Notes: generated from the letters alone by a model not told the origin. Counted from the first letter of the stretch, positions 19,853 through 28,559 are shown. The stretch: 32,485 bases of DNA from DATKCJ01 sp035513275 (GCA_035513275.1 DATKCJ010000061.1:1-32485); one strand, 5' to 3'. A program made the numbers and translations.

Positions 19853-19878
19853 GTGGAAGCAGGGCCGTCACAGTCCAC

Positions 19879-19906
19879 GAAGGAGCCGGCGAGTCACGGC
19901 TCCTTC
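19879..19906 (+). terminator. Hairpin between secreted protein and sigma gene
   Basis: A perfect 10-bp stem, GAAGGAGCCG (19879-19888) and CGGCTCCTTC (19897-19906), with an 8-base loop, ends 20 bp before the sigma gene ATG. The following bases (atctta) give only a weak T tract. It may be a terminator or attenuator between the small secreted gene and the sigma gene. Confidence 0.6.
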
Positions 19907-19926
19907 ATCTTACCGGCGCGAGGTGC

Positions 19927-20586
19927 ATGAACCTTGCGCCGCGGCCGGCTTGGAATACCGTTGCGACCTCCCTCGCGCAGTGCTCGCGCGTCGGCGGACG
20001 CAAGGCGGACTCGACGGATTTCGATCGGCTCGGTCACCTCGCGCGGCAGGCGCAGGCTGGAGACATCCCGGCATGCGAGAGCCTCCTCGGGGAACTCTAC
20101 GCCTACGTGCGACGCATTCTCGGCGCGCGCCTCGGACCGTTCGCGGATCTCGACGATCTTACGCAGGAATGCCTGCTCGGCATGCACAAATCCCTCGCCA
20201 CCTACCATCCATCCCGAAACATCAGACCATGGGTGCACGCGATCATCCGCTACAAGGTGGCCGATCACTTTCGGGCGCTCGTGCGAAGAAACGAGACCGC
20301 GCTGCCCGATGAGTTGCCCGATCCCGCACCAACCGCGACATCCGCGTCGCACGGCAGCGGAGACGATTCCGGCACGAGCACCGACATCCACGAACTGCTG
20401 CGCGCCCTCCCCGCTCCACTCAACCGCGCGGTTGTCCTCACAAAGATCGACGGACTCTCATGTGAAGAGGCCGCGAAGCGCGAAGCAGTGAGTCCGGCCG
20501 CGCTTCGAAAACGCATCTCGCGCGCCTACGCCCAACTCGCGAGATTGATGGAGGCAAAACTCGAATCCGAAGACCATGCCCGCTAA
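19927..20586 (+). CDS. ECF RNA polymerase sigma factor (SigF/ECF16-like)
   Basis: A 219-residue ECF-type sigma factor. Region 2 covers about residues 30-113, with RQAQAGDIPACESLLGELYAYVRRI, DLDDLTQECLLGMHKSLATYHPSRNIRPWVHAIIRYKVADHFR. Region 4 covers about 158-210, with LLRALPAPLNRAVVLTKIDGLSCEEAAKREAVSPAALRKRISRAYAQL as a helix-turn-helix. It overlaps the downstream NrsF/DUF1109 gene by 11 bases, the arrangement of NrsF-controlled sigma factors (ECF16, Caulobacter SigF). The family works under oxidative or heavy-metal stress in Caulobacter; the signal here is unknown. The start ATG at 19927 follows GAGGT closely; the frame is open much further upstream through the previous gene, but that extension is another frame of the secreted-protein gene. 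The linker (residues about 127-150) is Ser/Asp/Pro-rich. Confidence 0.9.
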   Translation: MNLAPRPAWNTVATSLAQCSRVGGRKADSTDFDRLGHLARQAQAGDIPACESLLGELYAYVRRILGARLGPFADLDDLTQECLLGMHKSLATYHPSRNIRPWVHAIIRYKVADHFRALVRRNETALPDELPDPAPTATSASHGSGDDSGTSTDIHELLRALPAPLNRAVVLTKIDGLSCEEAAKREAVSPAALRKRISRAYAQLARLMEAKLESEDHAR

Positions 20587-21229
20587 AGACAGAAGCGAAT
20601 TCATCAAGAGCGTCGTCGCGGGCCATCGCCCGGCGGCGCCGATGATGTTGCCCGGAAGGCGCGCGCTCATTTGGTTCGCGCTCGTGATTGTGGGCACGGC
20701 GATCGCGATGCGCGTCGACCAGGAATACCGTCCCGGATTCACGGAGCAGCTTCTGCAACATCCTGCGCTCCTGATCGAGGTCGCAGCGGCGTTCGCGCTC
20801 ACGCTGCTCGGCGCCTACGCGGCATTCGTGCGCGCAGTTCCAGGCGAGCGTGTGCCTCGCTGGGCCGTGACTGCGCTTTGGATCTCAGGGATCCTTTTTT
20901 GCGCCGGGCTTGCCGCGGAGTTCACGCACCTCGCGCCCGAGTCATCGTCGCTCGGAGCGAGAGCACACTGTTGGACCGAGGTGCCCATCTACGGCGGGGC
21001 CGGGATGTTGGCGTTCGTTCTGATGGTGCGACGTGGCGTGGTGCGGTTCTCGTGGCTGCACGGATTGGGCTACGGTATCGCCGGGCTCGTGCCCGGCACG
21101 CTTATGCAACTGGCATGCATGTATGAGCCGGTGCACAACATGCTCTACCACTTCCTGCCCGCGCTGCCTGTGATCGCGATCGGTCTCGTGTTGATGAAGC
21201 GACTCGCTATCCGAGCCGCAAGAGAGTGA
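20576..21229 (+). CDS. NrsF/DUF1109-family anti-sigma factor
   Basis: A 217-residue membrane protein of the NrsF (DUF1109) anti-sigma family. A short cytosolic N-terminus (MPAKDRSEFIKSVVAGHRPAAP) leads to about six membrane segments, among them LIWFALVIVGTAIAM, IEVAAAFALTLLGAYAAF, WAVTALWISGILFCAGLAA, GAGMLAFVLMVR and a final LPALPVIAIGLVLMKRL. The family-like LACMYEPVHNMLYHFLPAL segment (about 178-196) keeps a cysteine; two further cysteines (about 112 and 137) are in or near the membrane. Such cysteines sense the inducing signal in the Caulobacter protein, so this one may too. The ATG at 20576 overlaps the sigma gene end by 11 bases, so translation is coupled. It should hold the sigma factor at the membrane until the signal arrives. 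Confidence 0.88.
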   Translation: MPAKDRSEFIKSVVAGHRPAAPMMLPGRRALIWFALVIVGTAIAMRVDQEYRPGFTEQLLQHPALLIEVAAAFALTLLGAYAAFVRAVPGERVPRWAVTALWISGILFCAGLAAEFTHLAPESSSLGARAHCWTEVPIYGGAGMLAFVLMVRRGVVRFSWLHGLGYGIAGLVPGTLMQLACMYEPVHNMLYHFLPALPVIAIGLVLMKRLAIRAARE

Positions 21230-21260
21230 CTCCTCGCCACCGCGCCGCGCATTTCTCCTT

Positions 21261-21296
21261 GCCAGCGTTTTGTCACGACCGTGACACAACGCTGGC
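21261..21296. terminator. Bidirectional hairpin between convergent genes
   Basis: A 17-bp stem (21261-21277 and 21280-21296) with one mismatch and a two-base loop lies in the 96-bp gap between the NrsF gene (+) and the ABC permease gene (-). No long T run follows, so it is a good candidate for a convergent terminator but not a textbook one. Confidence 0.7.
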
Positions 21297-21325
21297 TCGG
21301 CCTCCCTCAAGGGCGAAGGTGCGGA

Positions 21326-23800
21326 TCACTCGTCGCGAAGGGCCTCGATCGGGTCGACGCGCGAAGCGCGACGTGAAGGCAGCAACGTCGCGAGGAGGAC
21401 GATGACAATCAGGACTCCCGCGGTCGTGGCCACGATAGCGGGATCAAATGCCTCCACGTCGAAGAGCAAGCTCTTCATCGCGCGTCCTGTGGCCCAAGCG
21501 CCGAGCACGCCGAGTGCGACGCCAACGAGCAGTAGCTTCGTGCCGAGCGAAAGGAACTGCTGGAGAATCTGCGAAGGCAACGCGCCGAGCGCCATTCGCA
21601 CGCCGATCTCCCGGCGGCGTTGATTGACCGCGTATGCGAGCACGCCGTAGGTGCCGATCCCAGCGAGCAGGAGTGCCACACCAGCAAAGATGCCCGCGAG
21701 CATCGCGGGTGAGCGGCGCGCCACGAGGCTGTCGTCGATGCGCGTGCGGAGCACCTTGATGTCGTCTGTCGGCAACTCCGGGTCGAGCGAGAGCACGAGC
21801 TTGCGGAGAGTCGCGCCCATCGTCTCTGGAGGCACGGACGTGCGCAGCAGGACGTGGAAAGACTGACCGGCGCGGAGCTTGAACGGCACATAGATCGAAC
21901 CGAGCGGTGTCTTGTCCGTGAGGTCGCGCGTCTTCACCGTGCCGACGACGCCCACGATCGTCATCGCGTTTTCCTCGTCGATCTTCACATTGGACGCGAT
22001 CCGGCGGCCGATCGCGCTGACCGTCGGCCCATTCGACGAGCCCAGGGCAGGCCAGTAGCGCGCGACGAATGCCTGGTCGACGACGCAGACCTTCTGTTCG
22101 CGCTGATTGTCTGCATCCTCGAGGAAGCGGCCTTCGATCAGCGGAATGCCCAGCGCTTGGAAATAGTCGCCCATCGCGAACGACGTGAAGTGCGTGCGGA
22201 TCGATTCACCCGGCTTCGGCTCGACGCCCTCCACAGTCGTGGCGTTGTCGCTATGGCTTCCACCGAACGGCAGTCCGTCGCTCATCGCCACGAAGTTCAC
22301 GCCCGGTTGCGCGCGCAGTTCGGTGAGCAGGCGCTCCATGAACGCCTGCCGCGGTGCCGTCTCCGGGTAAGTTTTCCACGGCAGCGACAGACTCGCGGTG
22401 AGCACTTGGTCGGACTCGAAACCCGGCGATGTGGACAGCACCTTCTTGAGGCTCATGCCGAGCAGCCCAGCGCCGGAAAGGAGGACGAACGCGAGCGCCA
22501 CCTGCGCGATGATGAACGCATGGCGCACGCCCTGCGCGGCGCGCGAGACGGTGCCGCCGCGTGTTTCCGCAGAAAGCGCGGGCGCGAGGTTTCGGTGCAG
22601 GCTGAATCCAATCACAGGAAGCGCGAGTGCGATGCCGACGACAACCGAGCCGAGCAGCGCCACGACCGCGACCCGCGCGTCGAACACGATGTTCACTCCG
22701 AGCGGAAGCTGGTCCGTGCCGAGCGAAGAAAGCATTCGAATCCCCACAGCGCCGACTGCGAGTCCAAGCAAGCCGCCGATCAAGCTGAGCAGAACCGTCT
22801 CCATGATGATCTCACGTGCGAGGTGCCGGCGGCCCGCGCCGAGCGCCTGGCGCATCGCGAACTCCTTCGTGCGGCCATTTGCGCGGATAAGGATCAGGTT
22901 GGCGAGATTAACGCCGCCGATCACAAGAAGTCCAAGCACGCCGACTTGAAGGAGGACCAGCACATCCTTCACGCTGCGCACGGTATCGGCGCGAAGGGAA
23001 CGCACGGGCGTGCTCCAGCCGGCATCGATGACGAGCTGCTTGTATGGATCTGTTTCAAGCTGCACCTGGTTGAACGCATCCATCTGCGCCTGCGCCCCTT
23101 CGACTGTTGCGCCGGGCACGAGCCGCGCGATCATCTGCATGTTGTTCGAATGTCGGTTTTGAGGGGTCCGCTCATCGAGGTTCGATGCAAGCGGGACAAA
23201 AAACTTCGCCTTGCTGTCGAGGAAACGGAACTTAGGGGGCAGCACGCCGGCGATCGTGGTGGTCAAGCCGTCGACTGTGAGTGTGCGGTTGAGGATGTCG
23301 GGATCGCCGTTGAAATGGTTCTGCCAGAACTCGTGCGTGATGATGAGCACTCCGGAGCTCGCGTAGAGCATCTCCTCCTCGGTGAAATTCCGACCCATCG
23401 CGAGCTTCACGCCGAGCGTGTCGAAAAACTCGGGCGACACCCGGTCGCGCTCAATGCGGTTCGGCGAGCCTGCCTCGCCCACGATTCCGCTGCCGCGCTG
23501 GACGATCGAGACCGAGTCGAGCACCGCAACTTTACCGCCGCGACGCTCGTAATAATTGTTCAGCGAGGCACCGCTGTCGGGCGCACCTGCGCCGGGATAG
23601 GAGTTGCGCACCGTGACAAGCCGTTCGGCGTGCGGATACGGCAGCGGTCGGATCAAGATCGCATCAACGACGGCGAAGATGGCGACGTTGGCGCCTATGC
23701 AGAGCGCGAGAGTGAGAAGAATCGTTGCGGTAAAGCCGCGCTCACGCACGAGGCGACGCACAATCTGCCGGAAACCGGCAAGGGAGATCAGTGAATTCAC
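21326..23800 (-). CDS. MacB/FtsX-type ABC transporter permease (ADOP family)
   Basis: An 824-residue integral membrane permease. After an N-terminal membrane segment (FTATILLTLALCIGANVAIFAVVDAIL) comes a MacB-type periplasmic domain, a central FtsX domain (three membrane segments, about 285-400, with FAMRQALGAGRRHLAREIIMET), a second periplasmic domain and a C-terminal FtsX domain (LLLAGIGTYGVLAYAVNQRRREIGVRMALGA) ending SRRASRVDPIEALRDE. The duplicated FtsX layout with NQRRREIGVRMALGA is that of the ADOP group common in Acidobacteriota and Verrucomicrobiota. Function is unknown; no ATPase gene is adjacent. I chose the GTG at 23800, which yields the usual VNSL...GFRQIVRRLVRERGFT start; an ATG at 23893 exists but its extra residues are encoded by a palindromic repeat (23862-23930). 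Confidence 0.88.
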   Translation of the reverse strand: MNSLISLAGFRQIVRRLVRERGFTATILLTLALCIGANVAIFAVVDAILIRPLPYPHAERLVTVRNSYPGAGAPDSGASLNNYYERRGGKVAVLDSVSIVQRGSGIVGEAGSPNRIERDRVSPEFFDTLGVKLAMGRNFTEEEMLYASSGVLIITHEFWQNHFNGDPDILNRTLTVDGLTTTIAGVLPPKFRFLDSKAKFFVPLASNLDERTPQNRHSNNMQMIARLVPGATVEGAQAQMDAFNQVQLETDPYKQLVIDAGWSTPVRSLRADTVRSVKDVLVLLQVGVLGLLVIGGVNLANLILIRANGRTKEFAMRQALGAGRRHLAREIIMETVLLSLIGGLLGLAVGAVGIRMLSSLGTDQLPLGVNIVFDARVAVVALLGSVVVGIALALPVIGFSLHRNLAPALSAETRGGTVSRAAQGVRHAFIIAQVALAFVLLSGAGLLGMSLKKVLSTSPGFESDQVLTASLSLPWKTYPETAPRQAFMERLLTELRAQPGVNFVAMSDGLPFGGSHSDNATTVEGVEPKPGESIRTHFTSFAMGDYFQALGIPLIEGRFLEDADNQREQKVCVVDQAFVARYWPALGSSNGPTVSAIGRRIASNVKIDEENAMTIVGVVGTVKTRDLTDKTPLGSIYVPFKLRAGQSFHVLLRTSVPPETMGATLRKLVLSLDPELPTDDIKVLRTRIDDSLVARRSPAMLAGIFAGVALLLAGIGTYGVLAYAVNQRRREIGVRMALGALPSQILQQFLSLGTKLLLVGVALGVLGAWATGRAMKSLLFDVEAFDPAIVATTAGVLIVIVLLATLLPSRRASRVDPIEALRDE

Positions 23801-23861
23801 AATAGAAGAACCCGGAGAAGAGAGACAAGTTGCTGGGAAAATCAGAGAAGTGGCCGCGGTC

Positions 23862-23930
23862 TTGTGGGTCGGGCTTTGAGCCCGACGATTCATGGTTCCG
23901 GTCTGGGGGGATAAACGGCCCGACCCACAA
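23862..23930. repeat. Palindromic repeat element (GTGGGTCGGGC type)
   Basis: A perfect 13-bp inverted repeat (TTGTGGGTCGGGC at 23862-23874 and its complement at 23918-23930) frames an inner hairpin TCGGGCT-TTG-AGCCCGA (23869-23885). Architecture resembles the element at 4176-4230: nested outer inverted repeat plus arm hairpin. It lies between the NIPSNAP and ABC permease genes. Confidence 0.8.
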
Positions 23931-23950
23931 CCGATCACGGGCCGCTCCGC

Positions 23951-24748
23951 TCATATCTGCGAATACGCAGTCGGGACGAAAAATCGCGCCGTGATCTTCG
24001 AGACCGTGTCCGCGTATTGCGGGTCGACCTTGAGCGCCACCCACACAGGGTGGTTGCCGAAACCGGTCCAATGCTCCTTGTGCGCCTCGCGGTCCGGGCC
24101 GCACAGCATGTAGGTGAGCTGAGGCAGGCCGCTGCCTGCGAGCGCCTGTCCGAAAAAGACAGGCGAAAGCCCGACCTGCTGCATCACGTCGATCTCGCCG
24201 GCGTTGAACATGTCGACCTTTTTGAGGGCCTTTACCTCGTTGAAGCTCTCGTAGGTACGCAGCTCGAGGATGCGTGGCTTGCCGGCACGCGTGAGCTCCG
24301 GCACGACCATCCGCGGGAGCCCGGCAAACGCGAGAAAGAGCCAGCTGTCGATCCGGTCATACGCGGGATTGTCCGCGAGCGCCGGGTCGAAATACGCGCC
24401 CCCCGCGGCGACGACCGCAGGATCGGCGTTGAGCGAGGCGGTGATGTCGCTCCACGACTTGAGCGACGGGTGCGGGATCAGAACCCAGACAGCGGGACCA
24501 TCCTTCGCCTCCGGTTCGGTGAAGATGCCGACGCTCGCAATGCCACGGGCGTTCAACGCAGGGATGAGCGCGTTCGCGAGGTAGCCATCGAGCAGATCGT
24601 GTGGCGCACCCGATTTCAACCGGTAGGCGCGCAGTTCGTAGTATTCGCGTCCGGCGGTAGAGGTCTCTGCCGAGGCACTGAGACCGGTGAGCGTGGCAGC
24701 AGAGGCAACGAGGGAAGCTTTCAAGAACTCGCGGCGTGGTTGGTCCAT
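23951..24748 (-). CDS. Tat-exported NIPSNAP-family protein
   Basis: A 265-residue protein. The leader MDQPRREFLKASLVASAATLTGLSASAE holds RREFLK, a twin-arginine-type motif, so it is likely exported by Tat. The mature part has two NIPSNAP-like repeats: REYYELRAYRLKSGAPHDLLDGYLANALIPALNARG, with VGIFTEPEAKDGPAVWVLIPHPSLKSWSDI, and then RILELRTYESFNEVKALKKVDMFNAGEIDVMQQVG and LPQLTYMLCGPDREAHKEHWTGFGNHPVW. The family fold is a dimeric alpha/beta barrel; function is unknown. I chose the ATG at 24748 because it starts the Tat leader; the frame is open 44 codons further upstream. A weak AAGAG lies upstream. It probably shares a transcript with the ABC permease gene 150 bp downstream. Confidence 0.87.
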   Translation of the reverse strand: MDQPRREFLKASLVASAATLTGLSASAETSTAGREYYELRAYRLKSGAPHDLLDGYLANALIPALNARGIASVGIFTEPEAKDGPAVWVLIPHPSLKSWSDITASLNADPAVVAAGGAYFDPALADNPAYDRIDSWLFLAFAGLPRMVVPELTRAGKPRILELRTYESFNEVKALKKVDMFNAGEIDVMQQVGLSPVFFGQALAGSGLPQLTYMLCGPDREAHKEHWTGFGNHPVWVALKVDPQYADTVSKITARFFVPTAYSQI

Positions 24749-24848
24749 CGGCGAACTCTTGCGTTCCAGTCGCCGCAAGAGAAGCCAAGAACGCAAAGCG
24801 CGCAGTGTCGCGTCCAGGTGAACCGACACAGTTGAGACGCCTGAGATA

Positions 24849-24886
24849 CTCAGGACATCGCCGCGCTTTGGCGGCGACATCCTGAG
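24849..24886 (-). terminator. Hairpin after the RCC1-repeat gene
   Basis: Two 7-bp stems (24849-24855 with 24880-24886, and 24858-24864 with 24871-24877) are separated by a CA/CA internal bulge and a 6-base loop. It lies just downstream of the RCC1-repeat gene stop on the minus strand. No T run follows, so it may be a repeat element rather than a true terminator. Confidence 0.55.
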
Positions 24887-24894
24887 GCGATTTC

Positions 24895-25890
24895 CTACGG
24901 CGACTCGTAGAGCTCGATGAGCGCGATGCCGCCGCCGCCGTTGCCGGTCGCGTGGACGGTGTAGCCCCCGGGCGTGAACGGCACGCGGATCGCGGCGTCT
25001 TTGCTGTCGTCGGGCAGGTCGAAGGCGCCTGTCGGTACGAACCAGGCGCGGGTCGCGAGTTCCCAGTCGTCGTTGAGCGCGACCACGTCATCGCCGCGAT
25101 AGACGCGGAGGTGTGGATCGGCCAACGCGTCCGCGGGATTCTGGAGGTATTGTGCGATGCCCGGTCCGACGCCGCGCGCGAGGATGGACACCTGGCTGCC
25201 GATAAGCGCGGTACCAAGGATGACCGTCTGATCTGCACTCATTCTCAAACGGCATGACACATTCGTCAGCCGCGTGCCGAAGTCGCGCGAGAGATCGTAG
25301 ACCTCGATGAGCCCCTCGGCGAGCGGTCCAGCGTTGACGAGGTGCACGGTGTAGAGGCCGGGCTGGAGCGTGATCGTGAACGCCGCGTCCTTGCTGCCGG
25401 GGTCCAGCGCGAACGCGCCAATCTGCGTGAACGTCGGCGCGAGCGAGGCATCCCAATCTTCGACGCCGTCGATGAGCGTTTGATCGCGGTAGATCGCGAT
25501 CAGAGGGTCGGCGACAACCTCTCCCTCGATGTAATTCCCCAGCGTCGGCCCCACACCGCGGATGAGGAGTGTCTTCTCGCCAGCGCCGGAAATGTAGAAG
25601 CCCATCACCAGCGTTTCATCGCCGGCGCCCGCAAAACCGCGACACGAGACGTTGATCAAGCGCGGCGTCGCGTCGATCGTGAGAGCTGCGGCGTTGCTAG
25701 TGACCGAGCCCACGGCGTTCGAAACGACAACCGAGTAGTTGCCATCCTGCCCCGCCTCCACGTTCGACAGCGTGAGCGTCGAATCCGTCGCCCCTGTTAT
25801 CGCCACGCCGTTGCGCCGCCATTGGTAGGTGAAGGGTCCCGTGCCGGCAGCTGCGACGCTATAGGTGACTTCCCCGCCGAGAACGGCCAC
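24895..25890. repeat. Paralogous 3' block, copy 1
   Basis: The Ig domain plus modules A and B of the RCC1 protein. It aligns along its length with 28560-29560, with the same stop-side end (CACGGCGACTCGTAGAG type) and many identical stretches such as ACGAGACGTTGATCA. The identical order of Ig, A and B supports a duplicated or recombined 3' block. Confidence 0.75.
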
Positions 25891-28365
25891 CTTCATCGTC
25901 GGTTGTGTATCGACCTGGGGAGCGACTCCGATTTCTCCAGTTGCAACAAAGAATCCAAAGTAGCGTCCCGCCCCGATCGACAGCACGCCACGAGCGAGAA
26001 GCGTCGGGCGATCGGTAAATCCCCTTTCAACGACTCCCAATTGCCCCCATAGGGAGCGGCCCAATCCCCAAAGCGTGCCGTCGGTCTTAAGGAAGATCGT
26101 GTGATCGGATCCCGCGCGCATATCCGAAACATCGGTCGCGATTTGTCTTGGTGAAAACACTTCCAGCGAGCTGATGTCCCCGATCTGTCCCCATTCGTTG
26201 TAGCCCATCGCCCAAAGTGTTCCATCCATCTTCAAGAAGAGACTGGTCGCATGGCCTACGGCGATCTTCTCAACACCGGTCGCGACCTGCTTGGGCAAAT
26301 ACCCAACGTTGCCGCCCATCCCCCACATCGTGTGATCCGCCTTGACGAAAAGCGTGTGCGAGCCGCTCGTCGCTACGGACACGACATCGGACGCCACCTG
26401 CAGCGGGCTCGGGCGAGAAAGATTGCTGCCGTCCCCCAGCGAACCGCCGAGGTTGGATCCCATGGCCCACAGCGTGCCATCCGACTTGACGAAGAAGCTG
26501 TTACACCCACCAGCAGCAATCGCGGTGGCATTCGTGGCAACCTGAACGGGAGTCAGCCGCGGATTTGTCGTTCCGTCGCCGAGCTGGCCCTCCGAGTTGT
26601 CTCCCATCGCCCAAACCGTCCCGTCGGATTTGAGATAGATGCTGTGCTGACGGCCGGCGGCCGCGGCGACAACGCCCGCCGCAATTTGCACCGGCACGGG
26701 CCGGGCGGTGGAGGTGCCATCCCCGAGTTGGCCGTAGACATTCTCCCCCATCCCCCATAATGTCCCGTCGGTTTTGACTATCAGACTGTGGTTCTCACCA
26801 CCAGTTGCCGCATCGATCCCACTGCCGACCTGCACGGGAATGAAGCGCATGTAAGTGCTGCCATCGCCCAGTTGGCCGTAGAAGTTCGTTCCCATCGCCT
26901 GCAGCGTTCCATCGTCCGTCACGAACAAGACGTGTTCGGCTGGCTCGGGAAAGTACATGGCGTATCCGCCTCCAGCGGCAACCGTCACCACGTTCGTGGC
27001 GTTCTCCACGGCTGAGAAGTCGCCGAAAGCTGCTCCTCCATCCGTCCACTTCCAAAGGGCTCCGTCTGCTTTGATCAAGAATGTCGAATCGCCGCCAGAG
27101 AAGACCTCCAAAACACTGTCGGAAATCTGTTCGGCAACATGCCCCGGACTAACAATACCAACCCACCAGAGTGTACCGTTAGACCTTACGTAATAGCCTC
27201 CATCTCCGGGAGCGACGGATACGACGTCCGAAGCGATTTGAAACGGAGTTGGGAACGTATCGAGGTAGACGTGATTCACGCGTATTTCCTTATAAAAAGC
27301 ACCCATTCCCCATAGCGTGCCATCCGTTTTCACAAACATGCTGCGTTGATGCCCTGCGACCATCTTTGCGACATCCGTGGCAACCTGTGTAGGAACTGCC
27401 AGGCGGGGAGCCTGACTCCCATCTCCCAATTGCCCCCAGGTGTTGCTTCCCATTCCCCAGAGCGATCCATCGGTCTTCAGAAACAAACTGTGATCGAGTC
27501 CGGCATCCACGGCCATGACGTCACTCGCGATAAACACCGGGGAGTTGCGATCTGTTGTCGTGCCGTCGCCCAGCTGTGCATCGGCATTCAGTCCAGTGCC
27601 CCAGAGTGAACCGTCTTCCGTGATAAACAGGGTGTGGTTGTAGCGTGCGGCAACCTGCACCACTCCCGTGGCCACGAGCACGGGTTGGCTTCGCATCACT
27701 GTCGTGCCATCGCCCAACTGCCCGAACTCATTGTTACCCACTGCCCAGAGTGTGCCGTCAGATTTCAGGAACACGCTGTGCAGCGAACCGGCGGCTGCCA
27801 AGGTGACATCCTTTGCAACGGCCACATGTCCCGTTCGCGGCACAATCGAGTTATCACCAAGGGGTCCACGTCCCGAAATCTCTTGTCTCTCATTTTCAAT
27901 AAATCCTCGTCCCAAGACCCACATCTCGCGCAATCCGCTCCCTGCAGCGCGCTGCGTCACGGTGAGTGTCGCATCGCCAAACATGATCGAGCCTGAGCGA
28001 TCCGCGCCCGTGGTATTAGGCTCTACCACGATTTCGACGGCTCGGTCTCCGTCGCCGAACTCAGTGGAAGCCGACAGCCATCCCACGCTATCGACCGTCG
28101 TCCAAGGGCCGGTTGCATTGACCATGACCGGTCGCAAGACTCTGCCATCGCCAACCTCGATCGATGCCGGGGTAACTGTCGCGGCTTCAACTACCGACGC
28201 CGCGAGCACCGAAAACAACACCCCCGCGATTAGTCGGATGGTGTTCCCGTCGACACCCGCGATCACCAGTCCCGCGCCGTGTGACCGGCACGGCCGCGGG
28301 TTAAGCACCAACGTGCGAGTTACTTCTCGTTTCGAATCTCTCGCCCACCAGCTAAATGAATTCAT
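24895..28365 (-). CDS. Giant secreted protein: BACON, RCC1 propeller, Ig and double C-terminal module
   Basis: A 1156-residue exported protein. A hydrophobic stretch (TIRLIAGVLFSVLAASVVEA) precedes a BACON-like domain (about 65-140, with WLSAS.. and GSIMFGDATLTVTQRA). About thirteen RCC1-type repeats follow (about 155-835), most reading HSLFLKTDGTLWGMGxNxxGQLGDGT then PVQVATDVVxVAAG, so one or two seven-bladed propellers are likely. Next are an Ig-like domain (YQWRRNGVAITGATDSTLTLSNV), module A (RLINVSCRGFAGAGDETLVMGF to LIEVYDLS) and module B (LTNVSCRLRM to IELYESP, the end). The last three parts match the neighbouring genes closely. RCC1 in eukaryotes is a guanine-exchange propeller; in bacteria such repeats are usually surface proteins of unknown role. 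The ATG at 28365 is chosen over an upstream TTG; the Shine-Dalgarno is not clear. Confidence 0.85.
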   Translation of the reverse strand: MNSFSWWARDSKREVTRTLVLNPRPCRSHGAGLVIAGVDGNTIRLIAGVLFSVLAASVVEAATVTPASIEVGDGRVLRPVMVNATGPWTTVDSVGWLSASTEFGDGDRAVEIVVEPNTTGADRSGSIMFGDATLTVTQRAAGSGLREMWVLGRGFIENERQEISGRGPLGDNSIVPRTGHVAVAKDVTLAAAGSLHSVFLKSDGTLWAVGNNEFGQLGDGTTVMRSQPVLVATGVVQVAARYNHTLFITEDGSLWGTGLNADAQLGDGTTTDRNSPVFIASDVMAVDAGLDHSLFLKTDGSLWGMGSNTWGQLGDGSQAPRLAVPTQVATDVAKMVAGHQRSMFVKTDGTLWGMGAFYKEIRVNHVYLDTFPTPFQIASDVVSVAPGDGGYYVRSNGTLWWVGIVSPGHVAEQISDSVLEVFSGGDSTFLIKADGALWKWTDGGAAFGDFSAVENATNVVTVAAGGGYAMYFPEPAEHVLFVTDDGTLQAMGTNFYGQLGDGSTYMRFIPVQVGSGIDAATGGENHSLIVKTDGTLWGMGENVYGQLGDGTSTARPVPVQIAAGVVAAAAGRQHSIYLKSDGTVWAMGDNSEGQLGDGTTNPRLTPVQVATNATAIAAGGCNSFFVKSDGTLWAMGSNLGGSLGDGSNLSRPSPLQVASDVVSVATSGSHTLFVKADHTMWGMGGNVGYLPKQVATGVEKIAVGHATSLFLKMDGTLWAMGYNEWGQIGDISSLEVFSPRQIATDVSDMRAGSDHTIFLKTDGTLWGLGRSLWGQLGVVERGFTDRPTLLARGVLSIGAGRYFGFFVATGEIGVAPQVDTQPTMKVAVLGGEVTYSVAAAGTGPFTYQWRRNGVAITGATDSTLTLSNVEAGQDGNYSVVVSNAVGSVTSNAAALTIDATPRLINVSCRGFAGAGDETLVMGFYISGAGEKTLLIRGVGPTLGNYIEGEVVADPLIAIYRDQTLIDGVEDWDASLAPTFTQIGAFALDPGSKDAAFTITLQPGLYTVHLVNAGPLAEGLIEVYDLSRDFGTRLTNVSCRLRMSADQTVILGTALIGSQVSILARGVGPGIAQYLQNPADALADPHLRVYRGDDVVALNDDWELATRAWFVPTGAFDLPDDSKDAAIRVPFTPGGYTVHATGNGGGGIALIELYESP

Positions 28366-28559
28366 GACGATACAGAGTCTTGTGTCCAATCGGCCTGTGG
28401 GTTGGCCGACTATGCTGCATTGAATCGAGGTTGGCGCTACAGTGAAGACGCTGACAGTTCACAGATTGCCAGGTAAAGCAAAAGTCACGGCACGATGACT
28501 GAAGGTAATTTGCGGAGCGAACGCAGGAGTCGGAACGCGGCACAGATAATTTGAAGCGA

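Noticed and set aside
19492..19926. Upstream extension of the sigma frame through the secreted-protein gene
   Set aside because: The frame crosses a different, better-supported gene in another frame and a hairpin; the ATG at 19927 gives a normal ECF length.
21854..23794. A 646-codon plus-strand open frame opposite the ABC permease gene
   Set aside because: It is the antisense shadow of the GC-rich permease gene; the translation has no family features and is rich in His, Arg and Asp, which is typical of antisense frames.
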